Part shown: positions 9,178 through 18,129 of the stretch, piece after piece | Numbering within the stretch: the first letter of the stretch is position 1 | Layout of the letters: each line of letters starts with the position of its first letter | Assembly (NCBI RefSeq): GCF_001642805.2 | Contig: NZ_CP016948.1 | Span: forward strand, 496,001-560,000 | Length of the DNA: 64,000 nt | Direction: 5' to 3' | Origin: Serratia surfactantfaciens | GTDB lineage: Bacteria; Pseudomonadota; Gammaproteobacteria; Enterobacterales; Enterobacteriaceae | Made by a program: the position numbers and the translations under genes | The notes under the pieces: model-generated | The model's input: the letters and a program-made list of their open reading frames with translations, nothing else | Told to the model about the DNA's origin: nothing | The model's database searches: none

Positions 9178-10047
9178 ATGGACATTGTCGCGCTGGCCGG
9201 CAGCCTCCATGTGACGCAGGACTATGGCGCGCTGCGCTGCGTCGGCAGCTTCAACAACGCGATCAATTTCCTGACGGAAAATGCGCGGTTGCTGACGCTG
9301 CACCGCGCCGGCAGCGGCCTGAGCCCGATGGGGTGGCAGCTTGGCGCGCGGGATTTCGACCGCGTGCGTCATGCGATACCGTCCGTACGGCACTGCGCTT
9401 TCTCCACCACTGGCATCTTGCTGGATGCGCTTCTTGTCCGGCCCGCCGTGATGGCGCGGGATCTGGCGCTGGCGCAGCGGGCGGCCATTGCCGATTGGCC
9501 GCTGACGGCGGTGTTGCAGCACAGCACCGCACTGTGCGGATTACACGGTGAAATCGGTCGGCTGGTGAAGCGGCCATTAACGCCGGAGCCGGCCGGGCTG
9601 GCGCGGGATTTCTCTCGTTGGCTGCGGGGCGGGGCGGTCGACTGGCGCCATACGCTGGGCAAAGGGCCGGGGCTGACGCCCAGCAACGACGACACCTTGC
9701 TCGGTCTGTTGTTGAGCGCGCACCTCGACAGCCGCATCCAGGTCGCCAGGCTGACGCCGTTTTTCGCCCATACGCCACCGCTGGACACGCTGACCACGCT
9801 GGTGAGCGCGCACTACCTGCATTACGCCGAGCAGGGCGTGTTCGCCACGCCGCTGCATACGCTGGCGCAGGGGCTGCAGGTGCCTGAAGACGTATCGGCG
9901 GCGGTGGCGGCGGTGCTGAGCCTGGGGCATTTCTCGGGGGCGGACACGCTGCTGGGCGTGTGGCTGGGGGTGACGACGATTAACGCACTGTGCGGCGCGC
10001 GGTGTGAACACGAGGGCCGGATCGCGGATTCGGCCGGGACGGTATGA
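9178..10047 (+). CDS. ylbF: YlbF/AllH, subunit of oxamate carbamoyltransferase (DUF2877)
   Basis: A DUF2877 protein of 289 residues, slightly longer than E. coli YlbF. The conserved segment LGKGPGLTPSNDDTLLG near residue 170 is the family hallmark. GGAGGGG lies just before the ATG. It is the third gene of the operon, and the carbamate kinase gene begins 21 bp later. The family has no proven catalytic residues. The function is taken from the genetic demonstration in E. coli that allFGH together give oxamic transcarbamylase activity. Confidence 0.9.
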   Translation: MDIVALAGSLHVTQDYGALRCVGSFNNAINFLTENARLLTLHRAGSGLSPMGWQLGARDFDRVRHAIPSVRHCAFSTTGILLDALLVRPAVMARDLALAQRAAIADWPLTAVLQHSTALCGLHGEIGRLVKRPLTPEPAGLARDFSRWLRGGAVDWRHTLGKGPGLTPSNDDTLLGLLLSAHLDSRIQVARLTPFFAHTPPLDTLTTLVSAHYLHYAEQGVFATPLHTLAQGLQVPEDVSAAVAAVLSLGHFSGADTLLGVWLGVTTINALCGARCEHEGRIADSAGTV

Positions 10048-10068
10048 TTTCAACTACGGGTGCAAACC

Positions 10069-10971
10069 ATGAAAACCTTGGTCATTGCGTTGGGCGGCAA
10101 CGCCCTGTTGCAGCGCGGAGCCGTGCTCTCTGCGGAAAATCAGTATAAGAGCATCGCCCTCATCGCCGACGCCATCGGCAAGCTGGCGCAGAAGTACCGC
10201 ATCGCCATCGTGCACGGCAACGGCCCGCAGGTGGGGCTGCTGGCGTTGCAAAACCTGGCGTACCGCGATGTGCCTCCCTATCCGCTGGATATTCTGGTGG
10301 CGGAAAGCCAGGGCATGATCGGTTATATGCTGACGCAACAGCTGAATGCCAGCCATCCGCAGCAGCCGGTGTCCACGCTGCTGACGCGGGTGCTGGTGGA
10401 TGCGCAGGATGCGGATTACCAGGCGCCGAGCAAGTTCATCGGGCCGGTGTATGCGCCGGAACAGCGGCAGGCGCTGGAGGCCAGGTTCGGCTGGACGCTG
10501 AAGGCGGACGGTAACTACATTCGCCGGGTGGTGCCTTCGCCGGCGCCGCAGAAGATCCTCGACATCGAGGCGATCACCTTGCTGCTGTCGCAGCGGCATA
10601 TCGTGATCTGCAACGGCGGCGGCGGCATCCCGATGATTGCCGGCGAGGATGGGCTGACGGGCAGCGAAGCGGTGATCGACAAAGATCTGGCGGCGGCGCT
10701 GTTGGCGGAACAGGTGGGCGCCGATCATCTGGTGATCCTCACCGACGCCGACGCGGTGTACCAGGAGTGGGGCACGCCACGCCAGCGCGCCATTCGTCGC
10801 GCCACCACGCAGGAGCTGGCGCCGATGGCGGTGGCGGACGGCGCCATGGGGCCGAAGATCATGGCGGTCAGCCGCTTCGTCGATCGCACCGGGCGGACGG
10901 CGCATATCGGTGGCCTGCAGGATATCGACGCGGTGCTGGCGGGCCAGGCCGGCACCGCCATTTTGCCTTAG
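10069..10971 (+). CDS. ybcF: Carbamate kinase (YbcF/AllK type)
   Basis: Transfers the phosphate of carbamoyl phosphate to ADP, giving ATP, CO2 and ammonia, so it harvests the energy of oxalurate breakdown. It has 300 residues with the amino-acid-kinase motifs GGNALL at 8-13 and HGNGPQVG near 45-52, and the GGGGIP segment near residue 184. I choose the ATG at 10069 over the GTG three codons upstream because the conserved N-terminus MKTLVIALGGNA starts there. It is the last gene of the fdrA operon. Confidence 0.94.
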   Translation: MKTLVIALGGNALLQRGAVLSAENQYKSIALIADAIGKLAQKYRIAIVHGNGPQVGLLALQNLAYRDVPPYPLDILVAESQGMIGYMLTQQLNASHPQQPVSTLLTRVLVDAQDADYQAPSKFIGPVYAPEQRQALEARFGWTLKADGNYIRRVVPSPAPQKILDIEAITLLLSQRHIVICNGGGGIPMIAGEDGLTGSEAVIDKDLAAALLAEQVGADHLVILTDADAVYQEWGTPRQRAIRRATTQELAPMAVADGAMGPKIMAVSRFVDRTGRTAHIGGLQDIDAVLAGQAGTAILP

Positions 10972-10982
10972 TTGCCGTCGGT

Positions 10983-11035
10983 TTATCCGCGCCCGCGTTG
11001 GCGCGGATAAGTATGCCAAAACGGCATGATTTCAA
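10983..11035 (+). terminator. Tandem hairpins after the carbamate kinase gene
   Basis: A perfect 11-bp stem (10983-10993 with 11000-11010, TTATCCGCGCC arm) is followed by a second short hairpin ATGCC/GGCAT (11013-11027). No clean T-run follows directly, only a T-rich stretch from about 11028. The hairpins probably end or stabilise the fdrA operon transcript. Confidence 0.5.
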
Positions 11036-11128
11036 TAATTTTTATTCATTTCATGATGTTGCTCACCTTGGCTAGAGTAAAAACACCCCCTGTGTTTAAC
11101 GTCAAAAATTTGTCATTTTTATTTGCGA

Positions 11129-11135
11129 CTATGCT
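11129..11135 (+). promoter_or_regulatory. Possible sigma-S type -10 element of cfa
   Basis: CTATGCT preceded by GCGA resembles the extended -10 favoured by RpoS, and no -35 box lies at the correct distance. E. coli cfa has a proximal RpoS-dependent promoter, so this is a reasonable counterpart. The call is by inspection only. Confidence 0.4.
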
Positions 11136-11166
11136 TTTTGAAATGACATTTCGGCCAAGGATTGTT

Positions 11167-12318
11167 ATGGATTCGCTCAGTGTTGATGAACTCGCCCAGA
11201 AGAACGACCGCTGGTATCGCATTGTAGAGGAGATGCTGGCCGAAGCCGGCGTCGCCATCAATGGCCCGCGCGCCTGGGATATTCGGGTGCACAACCCGGC
11301 GCTGTTCAAACGCATTTTGCAGGAAGGCTCGCTCGGCTTCGGCGAAGGTTATATGGACGGTTGGTGGGAGTGCGAACGGCTGGACGTGTTGTTTACCCGC
11401 ATTCTGCAGGCCGGCGTCGACGAGCGGCTGCCGAAAAGCCTGAGCGACATCGCGCGCATCGCCTATGCCCGGCTGTTCAACCGCCAATCGCGCAAGCGCG
11501 CCTGGCAGGTGGGCAAAGAGCACTACGACATCGGCAACGATCTGTTCCGGGCGATGCTCGATCCTTACATGCAATACTCCTGCGGCTACTGGAAAGAGGC
11601 GCAGACGCTGGAGCAGGCGCAGCAGGCCAAGCTCAGGATGATCTGCGAAAAGCTGCAGCTGAAACCGGGCATGACGTTGCTGGATATCGGCTGCGGCTGG
11701 GGCGGGTTGGCGCAGTTTGCGGCGCAAAACTACGGCGTCTCGGTGCACGGCGTGACCATTTCTGCCGAGCAGCAGAAGCTGGCGCAGGAACGTTGCGCCG
11801 GGCTGGACGTCGAGATTTTACTGCAGGACTATCGCGATCTGGACCGCCAGTTCGACCGCATCGTGTCGGTCGGCATGTTCGAGCACGTCGGGCCGAAGAA
11901 CTACGATACCTATTTCAGCGTCGCGGCGCGCAACCTGAAGCCGGACGGCCTGTTTTTGCTGCACACTATCGGTTCCAATCAAACCGACCTTAACGTCGAC
12001 GCCTGGATAGACAAATACATCTTCCCCAACGGCTGCCTGCCTTCGGTGCGGCATATCGCCGAGGCCAGCGAAGGGCGTTTCGTGATGGAGGATTGGCATA
12101 ACTTCGGTGCCGATTACGATCGCACGCTGATGGCCTGGCTGGAGAATTTCAAACGGGCGTGGCCGGAATTGGCTGGCGGTTATTCCGAGCGCTTCGAACG
12201 GATGTTCACTTATTACCTGAACGCCTGCGCCGGCGCGTTTCGTTCGCGCAACATTCAGCTGTGGCAGGTGTTGTTCAGCCCGGCGGGCGTAGAGGGTGGG
12301 GTGCGGGTCTATCGCTAA
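11167..12318 (+). CDS. cfa: Cyclopropane-fatty-acyl-phospholipid synthase
   Basis: Methylates the double bond of unsaturated acyl chains in membrane phospholipids with S-adenosylmethionine, forming cyclopropane fatty acids in stationary phase and acid stress. From the ATG at 11167 (AAGGA five nt upstream) it has 383 residues against 382 in E. coli. The longer reading frame starting at 11026 is not supported. The SAM-binding motif LDIGCGWGG is at 172-180, and the active-site region around C139 (YSCGYW) is conserved. It is monocistronic, followed by ERIC repeats. Confidence 0.97.
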   Translation: MDSLSVDELAQKNDRWYRIVEEMLAEAGVAINGPRAWDIRVHNPALFKRILQEGSLGFGEGYMDGWWECERLDVLFTRILQAGVDERLPKSLSDIARIAYARLFNRQSRKRAWQVGKEHYDIGNDLFRAMLDPYMQYSCGYWKEAQTLEQAQQAKLRMICEKLQLKPGMTLLDIGCGWGGLAQFAAQNYGVSVHGVTISAEQQKLAQERCAGLDVEILLQDYRDLDRQFDRIVSVGMFEHVGPKNYDTYFSVAARNLKPDGLFLLHTIGSNQTDLNVDAWIDKYIFPNGCLPSVRHIAEASEGRFVMEDWHNFGADYDRTLMAWLENFKRAWPELAGGYSERFERMFTYYLNACAGAFRSRNIQLWQVLFSPAGVEGGVRVYR

Positions 12319-12319
12319 T

Positions 12320-12447
12320 CCCCGTCATATTTCAAGCTGCATCTGTGTTGGTTGCATTTGCGCGCCCCGGTCGCTTACTTGAGTAAGTTCCCGGGGACTT
12401 ACAAACTTGCCGCCTTGATGCAACTCGAACTATTTAGGGGATACCCT
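12320..12447 (-). repeat. ERIC (IRU) element, minus orientation
   Basis: About 127 bp carrying the ERIC core in reverse: CCCCGG...TTACTTGAGTAAG...CCGGGG at 12365-12395, the same architecture as the ERIC consensus but diverged. It starts just after the cfa stop codon and could be transcribed as a stable hairpin in its 3' UTR. Confidence 0.8.
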
Positions 12448-12475
12448 TCAATATTTACTTTGGGACAACACATAT

Positions 12476-12598
12476 ACCCAATGGATTTCCAGTTGCGTCT
12501 AGGCGGCAAACGTGAGAAACCCCAGGAGCTTAGATAACTAAGTGACTGGGGTTCGAACGTGCAGCCAACAACGATGCGGCTGGAAAGACGAAGGGTAT
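12476..12598 (+). repeat. ERIC (IRU) element, plus orientation
   Basis: The core ACCCCAGGAGCTTAGATAAC (12519-12538) and TAAGTGACTGGGG (12539-12551) closely matches the two conserved ERIC arms. The outer part GCAGCCAACAA and TGCGGCTGGAAAGACG also fits. It abuts the cnoX stop codon and is inverted relative to the copy 30 bp away. Confidence 0.85.
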
Positions 12599-12599
12599 A

Positions 12600-13454
12600 T
12601 CAGTACAGCAGGGAGTACAGCTGGCGGCGATATTTAGCGGCCAGCGCGTCGCCGGTGCCGAGCGCGGCCAGAATATCCATCAGAGTCTTGCGCGCGTTGC
12701 CGTTGGCGGCGGCCAGATCTTTCTTCAGATGCCCCATCAGCAGTTCCAGCGCTTCTTCGTTACGCCCGACCTGATGCAGCTGCAGCGCCAGCTGCACCGC
12801 CAGCTCGACGTTGTCCGGCTGCTGCTGCACCTGCTGTTGCAGCTGTTGGATCTCCGGCGTGTCCGCTGCCTGCTTCAACAATTCAATCTGCGCCACCAGG
12901 CCTTGATAGCGAGTATCGCGATCCTGCAGCGGGATGGTTGCCAGTACCGCTTCGGCGTCTTCACTGCGGCTGAGCGCGATCTGGGTTTCAGCCAGCGTCA
13001 GGCCGATGTCGCTGCGCTGCTGGCTGCTCTGCCAGGCGTCTTTCAGCAGCGGCAGCGCTTCGGCGGCGTTGCCGGCGGCCAGCAGTTCCTGCGCCTGCGC
13101 CAGTTTCAGATCTTCTTCCTTCGGCAGGAAACGCTGCAGCAGGTCGCGGATCGCTTCTTCCGGCTGCGGGCCCTGGAAGCCGTCGACCGGCTGGCCGTCT
13201 TTGAACAGATAAACCGTCGGGATAGAACGCAGCCCGAACTGGGAGGCGATCATCTGCTCGGCGTCGCAGTCCACCTTGGCCAGAATGAACTGACCGGCGT
13301 ATTCCGCCGCCAGCTTGTCCAGCACCGGCGTGAGCTGCAGGCAGTGTTGGCTGCGCTCGGACCAGAAGTAGAACAGCACCGGAATGGACATCGACTGTTC
13401 CAGCGTCTGGTGCAGGTTAGTTTCGTTAATATCAACAACAGCTTGAGCTAGCAT
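12600..13454 (-). CDS. cnoX: Co-chaperedoxin CnoX (YbbN)
   Basis: A chaperone-redox protein that binds unfolding proteins under hypochlorous acid stress and hands them to GroEL or DnaK. It has a thioredoxin domain at residues 1-110 in which the usual CXXC is S35-Q-H-C38, followed by TPR-like helices to residue 284. That is the same length as E. coli CnoX. The start is set at 13454 because the family N-terminus begins at [11 protein letters not shown]; 19 extra codons upstream have no support. It heads towards the ERIC pair and probably shares a transcript with ybbO. Confidence 0.95.
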   Translation of the reverse strand: MLAQAVVDINETNLHQTLEQSMSIPVLFYFWSERSQHCLQLTPVLDKLAAEYAGQFILAKVDCDAEQMIASQFGLRSIPTVYLFKDGQPVDGFQGPQPEEAIRDLLQRFLPKEEDLKLAQAQELLAAGNAAEALPLLKDAWQSSQQRSDIGLTLAETQIALSRSEDAEAVLATIPLQDRDTRYQGLVAQIELLKQAADTPEIQQLQQQVQQQPDNVELAVQLALQLHQVGRNEEALELLMGHLKKDLAAANGNARKTLMDILAALGTGDALAAKYRRQLYSLLY

Positions 13455-13532
13455 CTCTTTTTCTCTCTGATCGTGCGGAGCCATGGGGTGTAGATGGGGG
13501 CGCGCCGCCATTCTTCAACCCCGACGGGCGAA

Positions 13533-14309
13533 TTAAGCGTTGCTGCGCAGCAGCCAATCCAGGCAGCGGCCCGGCAAAATGCGGCGCAGCACGCTCATCG
13601 CGTGCGCCAGCAGGGTCACCGGGTAGCGCAATTTGGCGCGCGGGCTTTCCAGCGCGTGGCGCAATTTGGGCAGAATGGCCTCCGGCGTCAGCGTCAGGCG
13701 TTTGGCGATGCCGGGATTGTGCACCGGCTTGTCGCTCTGCGCCTGGTTGACGTTCTGGCTAAAGTGGGTGGAGATCGGCCCCGGCTCGATCAGGCTGACC
13801 TGAATGCCGCTGCCGTGCAGCTCCATGCGCAGCGCGTCCGACCAGGCTTCCAGCGCGAACTTGCTGGCGGCATAGGCGCCGCGTCCGGCGCTGGAGACCA
13901 GGCCCATCACCGAACTGGTCTGAATGATGCGCCCTTCACCGTGCGGCAACATCGCCGGCAACAGCAGCTGGGTCAGTTGGTGGGTGCCGAACAGGTTGGT
14001 GGAGAACTGCCGCTCCAGCTGGCTGCGCGAAATGCGGCTGAGCGGGCCGTAAACGCCGAACCCGCCATTGTTGAACAGGCCGTACAGGCGGCCGCCGGTC
14101 AGCGCGATCACTTCGGCGGCGGCGCGCTCGACGCTGGCGCTGTCGTCCAGATCCAGCTCGATGCCTTCCAGCCCGAGCTGGCGCATGTTTTCCACGTCCT
14201 GCGGCTTGCGGCAGGCGGCCAGCACCCGATAGCCGCGGTTGCGCAGATCCTGCGCCGCAATCAACCCAATCCCGCTGGAACAGCCGGTTATCAATACCGC
14301 TTTTTGCAT
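13533..14309 (-). CDS. ybbO: Short-chain dehydrogenase YbbO
   Basis: A 258-residue classical SDR. TGCSSGIG at 9-16 binds the dinucleotide, NNGG near 80-83 is the structural motif, and S132, Y146 and K150 form the catalytic triad (YAASK). E. coli YbbO is an NADP-dependent aldehyde reductase with activity on retinal and other long-chain aldehydes. The gene lies between tesA and cnoX as in E. coli, all on the same strand. Confidence 0.92.
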   Translation of the reverse strand: MQKAVLITGCSSGIGLIAAQDLRNRGYRVLAACRKPQDVENMRQLGLEGIELDLDDSASVERAAAEVIALTGGRLYGLFNNGGFGVYGPLSRISRSQLERQFSTNLFGTHQLTQLLLPAMLPHGEGRIIQTSSVMGLVSSAGRGAYAASKFALEAWSDALRMELHGSGIQVSLIEPGPISTHFSQNVNQAQSDKPVHNPGIAKRLTLTPEAILPKLRHALESPRAKLRYPVTLLAHAMSVLRRILPGRCLDWLLRSNA

Positions 14310-14335
14310 AACTTTACCTAGTGTACGACCCTAAT

Positions 14336-14977
14336 TTAGTTAGACTCATGTTTTACTAGCGGTTCCAGACGCTCCGCCATCCAGGTGGCGATAAACGGCT
14401 GGGCGTCCCCATTGGGGTGCAATCCGTCATCCTGCATCCATTCCGGCTTCACCACCACCTGTTCCATATAGAACGGCAGCAGCGGAATGTTGAACTGTTT
14501 GGCCAACGCCGGATAGACGGCGCTGAACGCCTCAGTATAGCGGCGGCCGTAGTTCGGCGGGATGCGGATCTGCATCAGCAGCGGCTGTGCGCCGGCCTGC
14601 TGCACCCGCGTGATGATTTGGCCGAGATCGCGCTGTACGTCCTGCGCCGGGAACCCGCGCAGGCCGTCGTTGGCGCCCAGCTCGATCAGCACCCAGCGCG
14701 GCCGATGTTGTTTCAGCAGCGCGGGCAGGCGTGCCAGCCCCTGCGCGGCGGTGTCACCGCTGATGCTGGCGTTGACCAGCTGTGGCGCGCCCGGCTTTTT
14801 TTGCCACTGTTCGGCCAACAGCGTCGGCCAGGCCCGCTCGATCGGCAGGCGGTAGCCGGCGCTTAAACTGTCGCCCAAAATCAACAAGGTATCGGCGGCG
14901 GCAGCGCGTAAACTGAATAATCCCAACAGCAAAAGGAAGGGAAGATGCCAGCGGAAAACGTTCTTGAAGTTCATCAT
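14336..14977 (-). CDS. tesA: Acyl-CoA thioesterase I / protease I / lysophospholipase L1
   Basis: A periplasmic SGNH hydrolase that acts on acyl-CoA, lysophospholipids and ester substrates. The start is at 14977 because the conserved N-terminus [14 protein letters not shown] begins there, giving 213 residues. A signal peptide ends near AAA-ADT (residue 27). GDSLS at 35-39 holds the nucleophile, followed by GAND and the DGLHPN motif with the catalytic Asp/His. Its 5' end overlaps the divergent ybbA gene by 33 bp. Confidence 0.95.
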   Translation of the reverse strand: MMNFKNVFRWHLPFLLLLGLFSLRAAAADTLLILGDSLSAGYRLPIERAWPTLLAEQWQKKPGAPQLVNASISGDTAAQGLARLPALLKQHRPRWVLIELGANDGLRGFPAQDVQRDLGQIITRVQQAGAQPLLMQIRIPPNYGRRYTEAFSAVYPALAKQFNIPLLPFYMEQVVVKPEWMQDDGLHPNGDAQPFIATWMAERLEPLVKHESN

Positions 14978-15631
14978 CTTAGTAAACACGTTGGTCAGGG
15001 TGAGCATCAGCTCACCATCCTTACCGGAGTCGAGCTGCTTGTCAAACCCGCGCAGACGATCGCCCTGATCGGGGAATCCGGCTCGGGCAAGTCGACCTTA
15101 CTGGGCATATTGGCCGGGCTGGATGACGGCAGCGAAGGCGAAGTGCGCTTGCTGGGCGAGTCGCTGACCGCGCTGGACGAAGAGGGGCGTGCCGCGTTGC
15201 GCGCCAGAAATGTCGGCTTCGTGTTTCAGTCGTTCATGCTGGTGCCGACGCTGAACGCGCTGGAGAACGTGCAGCTGCCGGCGCTGCTGCGCGGCGAGAG
15301 CGACAGGCAGAGCCGCGAGCAGGCGGTGCAGCTGCTCGAGCAGTTGGGGCTGGGCAAGCGGCTCGATCACCTGCCGGCGCAGCTGTCCGGTGGCGAGCAG
15401 CAGCGCGTGGCGCTGGCGCGCGCCTTCAGCGGCCGGCCGCGGGTGCTGTTCGCCGATGAGCCGACCGGTAACCTCGATCGTCAAACCGGCGATCGCATCG
15501 CCGATTTGCTGTTCTCTCTCAACCGCGATTTCGACACCACCCTGATCCTGGTGACCCACGACGAAACCCTGGCGGCGCGCTGCCAGCGGCGGCTGCGGCT
15601 GCGCGAAGGCAAGCTGTGGGAGGAAGCATGA
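14945..15631 (+). CDS. ybbA: ABC transporter ATPase YbbA (LolD-like)
   Basis: A 228-residue ATPase of the LolD/MacB class with Walker [10 protein letters not shown] at 43-51, a signature LSGGEQQR near 144 and the Walker B LFADEP. It pairs with the membrane protein YbbP, whose start overlaps its stop (ATGA). The ybbAP-tesA grouping suggests a role in handling envelope lipid or hydrophobic compounds, but the substrate is unknown. The gene is divergent from tesA with overlapping 5' ends. Confidence 0.93.
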   Translation: MPAENVLEVHHLSKHVGQGEHQLTILTGVELLVKPAQTIALIGESGSGKSTLLGILAGLDDGSEGEVRLLGESLTALDEEGRAALRARNVGFVFQSFMLVPTLNALENVQLPALLRGESDRQSREQAVQLLEQLGLGKRLDHLPAQLSGGEQQRVALARAFSGRPRVLFADEPTGNLDRQTGDRIADLLFSLNRDFDTTLILVTHDETLAARCQRRLRLREGKLWEEA

Positions 15632-18060
15632 TCTGGCGCTGGTTCTGGCGCGAATGGCGCTCGCCGTCGCTACTGATCGTTTGGCTGGCGTTGACGCTCT
15701 CCGTGGCCTGCGTGCTGGCGCTGGGCAGCATCAGCGATCGCATGGACAAAGGACTCAGCCAGCAGAGCCGCGACTTTATCGCCGGCGATCGGGTGCTGCG
15801 CAGCGCGCATCCGGTGCCGGAAGGCTGGTTGCTGGACGCGCAGCAGCAGGGGCTGAAGGTGAGCCGCCAGCTGTCGTTCACCACCATGACCTATGCCGGC
15901 GATCGGCCGCAGTTGGCGGACGTGAAAGCCACCGATCTGGTCTATCCGCTGTACGGCAAGCTGGAAACGCGCCCGGCCAACATCAAGCCTGAACCGGGCA
16001 GCGTGCTGGTGGCGCCGCGCTTGCTGGCGCTGCTGAACGTGAAAGTCGGGGATTCGCTCGAGGTGGGTGACACCACGCTGCGCATCGCCGGTGAAATCAT
16101 TCAGGAGCCGGACGCCGGCTTCAATCCGTTCCAGACCGCGCCGCGCATCATGATCAACCTGGCGGACGTCGATAAGACCGGCGCGGTGCAGCCGGGCAGT
16201 CGCCTGACCTACCGTTATATGTTCGCCGGCGCCGAGCCGGATATTCAGCGTTACGAAGCGCGGCTGACGCCGCAGTTGACGCCGGACCAGCGCTGGTTCG
16301 GGCTGCAGGAGTCCGGCAGCGCGCTCGGCAAGTCGTTGCAGCGATCTCAACAGTTCCTGCTGCTGTCGGCCTTGTTGACGCTGCTGTTGTCGATCGCCGC
16401 CGTGGCGGTGGCGATGAGCCACTATTGCCGCAGCCGTTACGATCTGATCGCGGTGCTGAAAACCCTCGGCGCCGGGCGCGGCGCGCTGCGTAAGCTGATC
16501 GTCGGCCAGTGGCTGGCAGTGATGGCGCTGGCGGCGGTATGTGGCGGGGCGATCGGGCTGGCGTTCGAAGCGCTGCTGATCCGCCTGCTGAAGCCGGTGT
16601 TGCCGGCCGCGTTGCCCGCCGCCGGCGCCTGGCCGTGGCTGTGGGCGCTCGGCGCGCTGGTGCTGATTTCGCTGCTGGTCGGGCTGCGGCCGTATCGCCA
16701 GCTGCTGGCGACCCAGCCGCTGCGGGTGCTGCGCCGCGACGTGACGGCCAACGTCTGGCCACTGCGCTACTTCCTGCCGGTGACGGCGGCGATCGTGGTG
16801 GCGCTGTTGGTGGTGCTGATGGGGGCCAGTACGCTGCTGTGGGCTATTTTGGCCGGTATGGCGGTGCTGGCGTTGCTGTTGGGCGGCATGGGTTGGGGCA
16901 GCCTGCTGCTGCTGCGCCGCATCACGCTCAAGAGCCTGGCGCTGCGGCTGGCGGTCAATCGCCTGCTGCATCAGCCGTGGGTGACCATCAGCCAGCTGGC
17001 GGCGTTCTCGCTGTCGTTCATGCTGTTGGCGCTGTTGCTGGTGCTGCGCGGCGATCTGCTCGAACGCTGGCAGCAACAGCTGCCGCCGGACAGCCCGAAC
17101 TTTTTCCTGCTCAATATGACCGAGGCGCAGGTGCCGCAGGTGAAAACCTTCCTGCAGCAGCACCAGATCAAGCCGGAAACCTATTACCCGATCGTTCGGG
17201 TGCGTCTGACCGAGATAAACCAGCAGGTGGCGACAGAACGGGTGCATGAAGACGATCCGGGCGGCGAGGCGGTGAACCGTGAACTGAACCTGACCTGGCT
17301 GGCAGCGCTGCCGGATCATAATCCGCTGGTGGCGGGCAGCTGGCCGCCGAAAACCGGCGAGGTTTCGATGGATGAAGGCATTGCCGGGCGGCTGAAGATC
17401 AAGCTGGGCGACACGCTGACCTTCAGCGGCGATACCCAGGCGTTCAGCGCCAAAGTCACCAGCCTGCGCCAGGTGGATTGGGAGAGCCTGAAGCCGAACT
17501 TTTACTTTATCTTCCCGCCGGGCGCATTGGACGGCCAGCCGCAGACCTGGCTCACCAGCTTCCGCTACGACGGCGACGGCCAGATGCTGACCCAACTCAA
17601 CCGTCAGTTCCCGACGCTCAGTCTGCTGGACATCGGCGCGATCCTGAAACAGGTTGGCGGCGTGCTGCAGCAGGTCAGCCGCGCGCTGGAGGTGATGGTG
17701 GTGCTGGTGGTGCTGTGTGGCGGCCTATTGCTGCTGGCGCAGGTGCAGGTCGGCATGCGTCAACGCCGCCAGGAGCTGGTGGTGTACCGTACGCTGGGGG
17801 CCGGCAAACGGCTGCTGCGCCGCACGCTGTGGTGCGAGTTCGCCCTGCTGGGGCTGGTGGCGGGCATCGCGGCGGCGGTGGGCGCCGAGGCGGCGCTGTG
17901 GCTGTTGCAGAGCCGGGTGTTCGACTTCCCGTGGACGCCGACGCCGGTGCTGTGGTGGGCGCTGCCGCTGGCCAGTGCGCTGCTGCTGTCGCTGTGCGGC
18001 GGCTGGCTGGGCGTGCGCCTGCTGCGCGGCCGGGCACTGTTCCGCAGTTATGAGGGGTAA
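15628..18060 (+). CDS. ybbP: ABC transporter permease YbbP (FtsX/MacB-like)
   Basis: A large inner-membrane permease, 810 residues from the ATG at 15628 that overlaps the ybbA stop. One TM helix near residue 20 is followed by a large extracytoplasmic domain. Clusters of hydrophobic helices then appear around residues 240-480 and 690-800, typical of duplicated FtsX-like modules. It is presumed to act with YbbA as a mechanotransmission-type exporter or lipoprotein/lipid handler. No substrate has been shown. Confidence 0.92.
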   Translation: MIWRWFWREWRSPSLLIVWLALTLSVACVLALGSISDRMDKGLSQQSRDFIAGDRVLRSAHPVPEGWLLDAQQQGLKVSRQLSFTTMTYAGDRPQLADVKATDLVYPLYGKLETRPANIKPEPGSVLVAPRLLALLNVKVGDSLEVGDTTLRIAGEIIQEPDAGFNPFQTAPRIMINLADVDKTGAVQPGSRLTYRYMFAGAEPDIQRYEARLTPQLTPDQRWFGLQESGSALGKSLQRSQQFLLLSALLTLLLSIAAVAVAMSHYCRSRYDLIAVLKTLGAGRGALRKLIVGQWLAVMALAAVCGGAIGLAFEALLIRLLKPVLPAALPAAGAWPWLWALGALVLISLLVGLRPYRQLLATQPLRVLRRDVTANVWPLRYFLPVTAAIVVALLVVLMGASTLLWAILAGMAVLALLLGGMGWGSLLLLRRITLKSLALRLAVNRLLHQPWVTISQLAAFSLSFMLLALLLVLRGDLLERWQQQLPPDSPNFFLLNMTEAQVPQVKTFLQQHQIKPETYYPIVRVRLTEINQQVATERVHEDDPGGEAVNRELNLTWLAALPDHNPLVAGSWPPKTGEVSMDEGIAGRLKIKLGDTLTFSGDTQAFSAKVTSLRQVDWESLKPNFYFIFPPGALDGQPQTWLTSFRYDGDGQMLTQLNRQFPTLSLLDIGAILKQVGGVLQQVSRALEVMVVLVVLCGGLLLLAQVQVGMRQRRQELVVYRTLGAGKRLLRRTLWCEFALLGLVAGIAAAVGAEAALWLLQSRVFDFPWTPTPVLWWALPLASALLLSLCGGWLGVRLLRGRALFRSYEG

Positions 18061-18080
18061 TGTTGACTTAGCGGGATGAA

Positions 18081-18111
18081 AAAAGGGGTTAGCCTAAGGC
18101 TAACCCCTTTT
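18081..18111. terminator. Bidirectional terminator ybbP/purK
   Basis: A perfect 14-bp stem (AAAAGGGGTTAGCC, 18081-18094, with its complement 18098-18111), a TAA loop, and A/T runs on both sides. It serves the convergent ybbP and purK genes. Confidence 0.9.
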
Positions 18112-18129
18112 ACTTTCGGTGGCGGTGCC

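Noticed and set aside
12352..12774. Short frames across the ERIC elements
   Set aside because: They are translations of repeat DNA and antisense cnoX sequence.
15670..17595. 641-codon minus-strand frame opposite ybbP
   Set aside because: A GC-driven shadow frame, extremely Gln/Arg/His-rich, fully antisense to a recognised permease.
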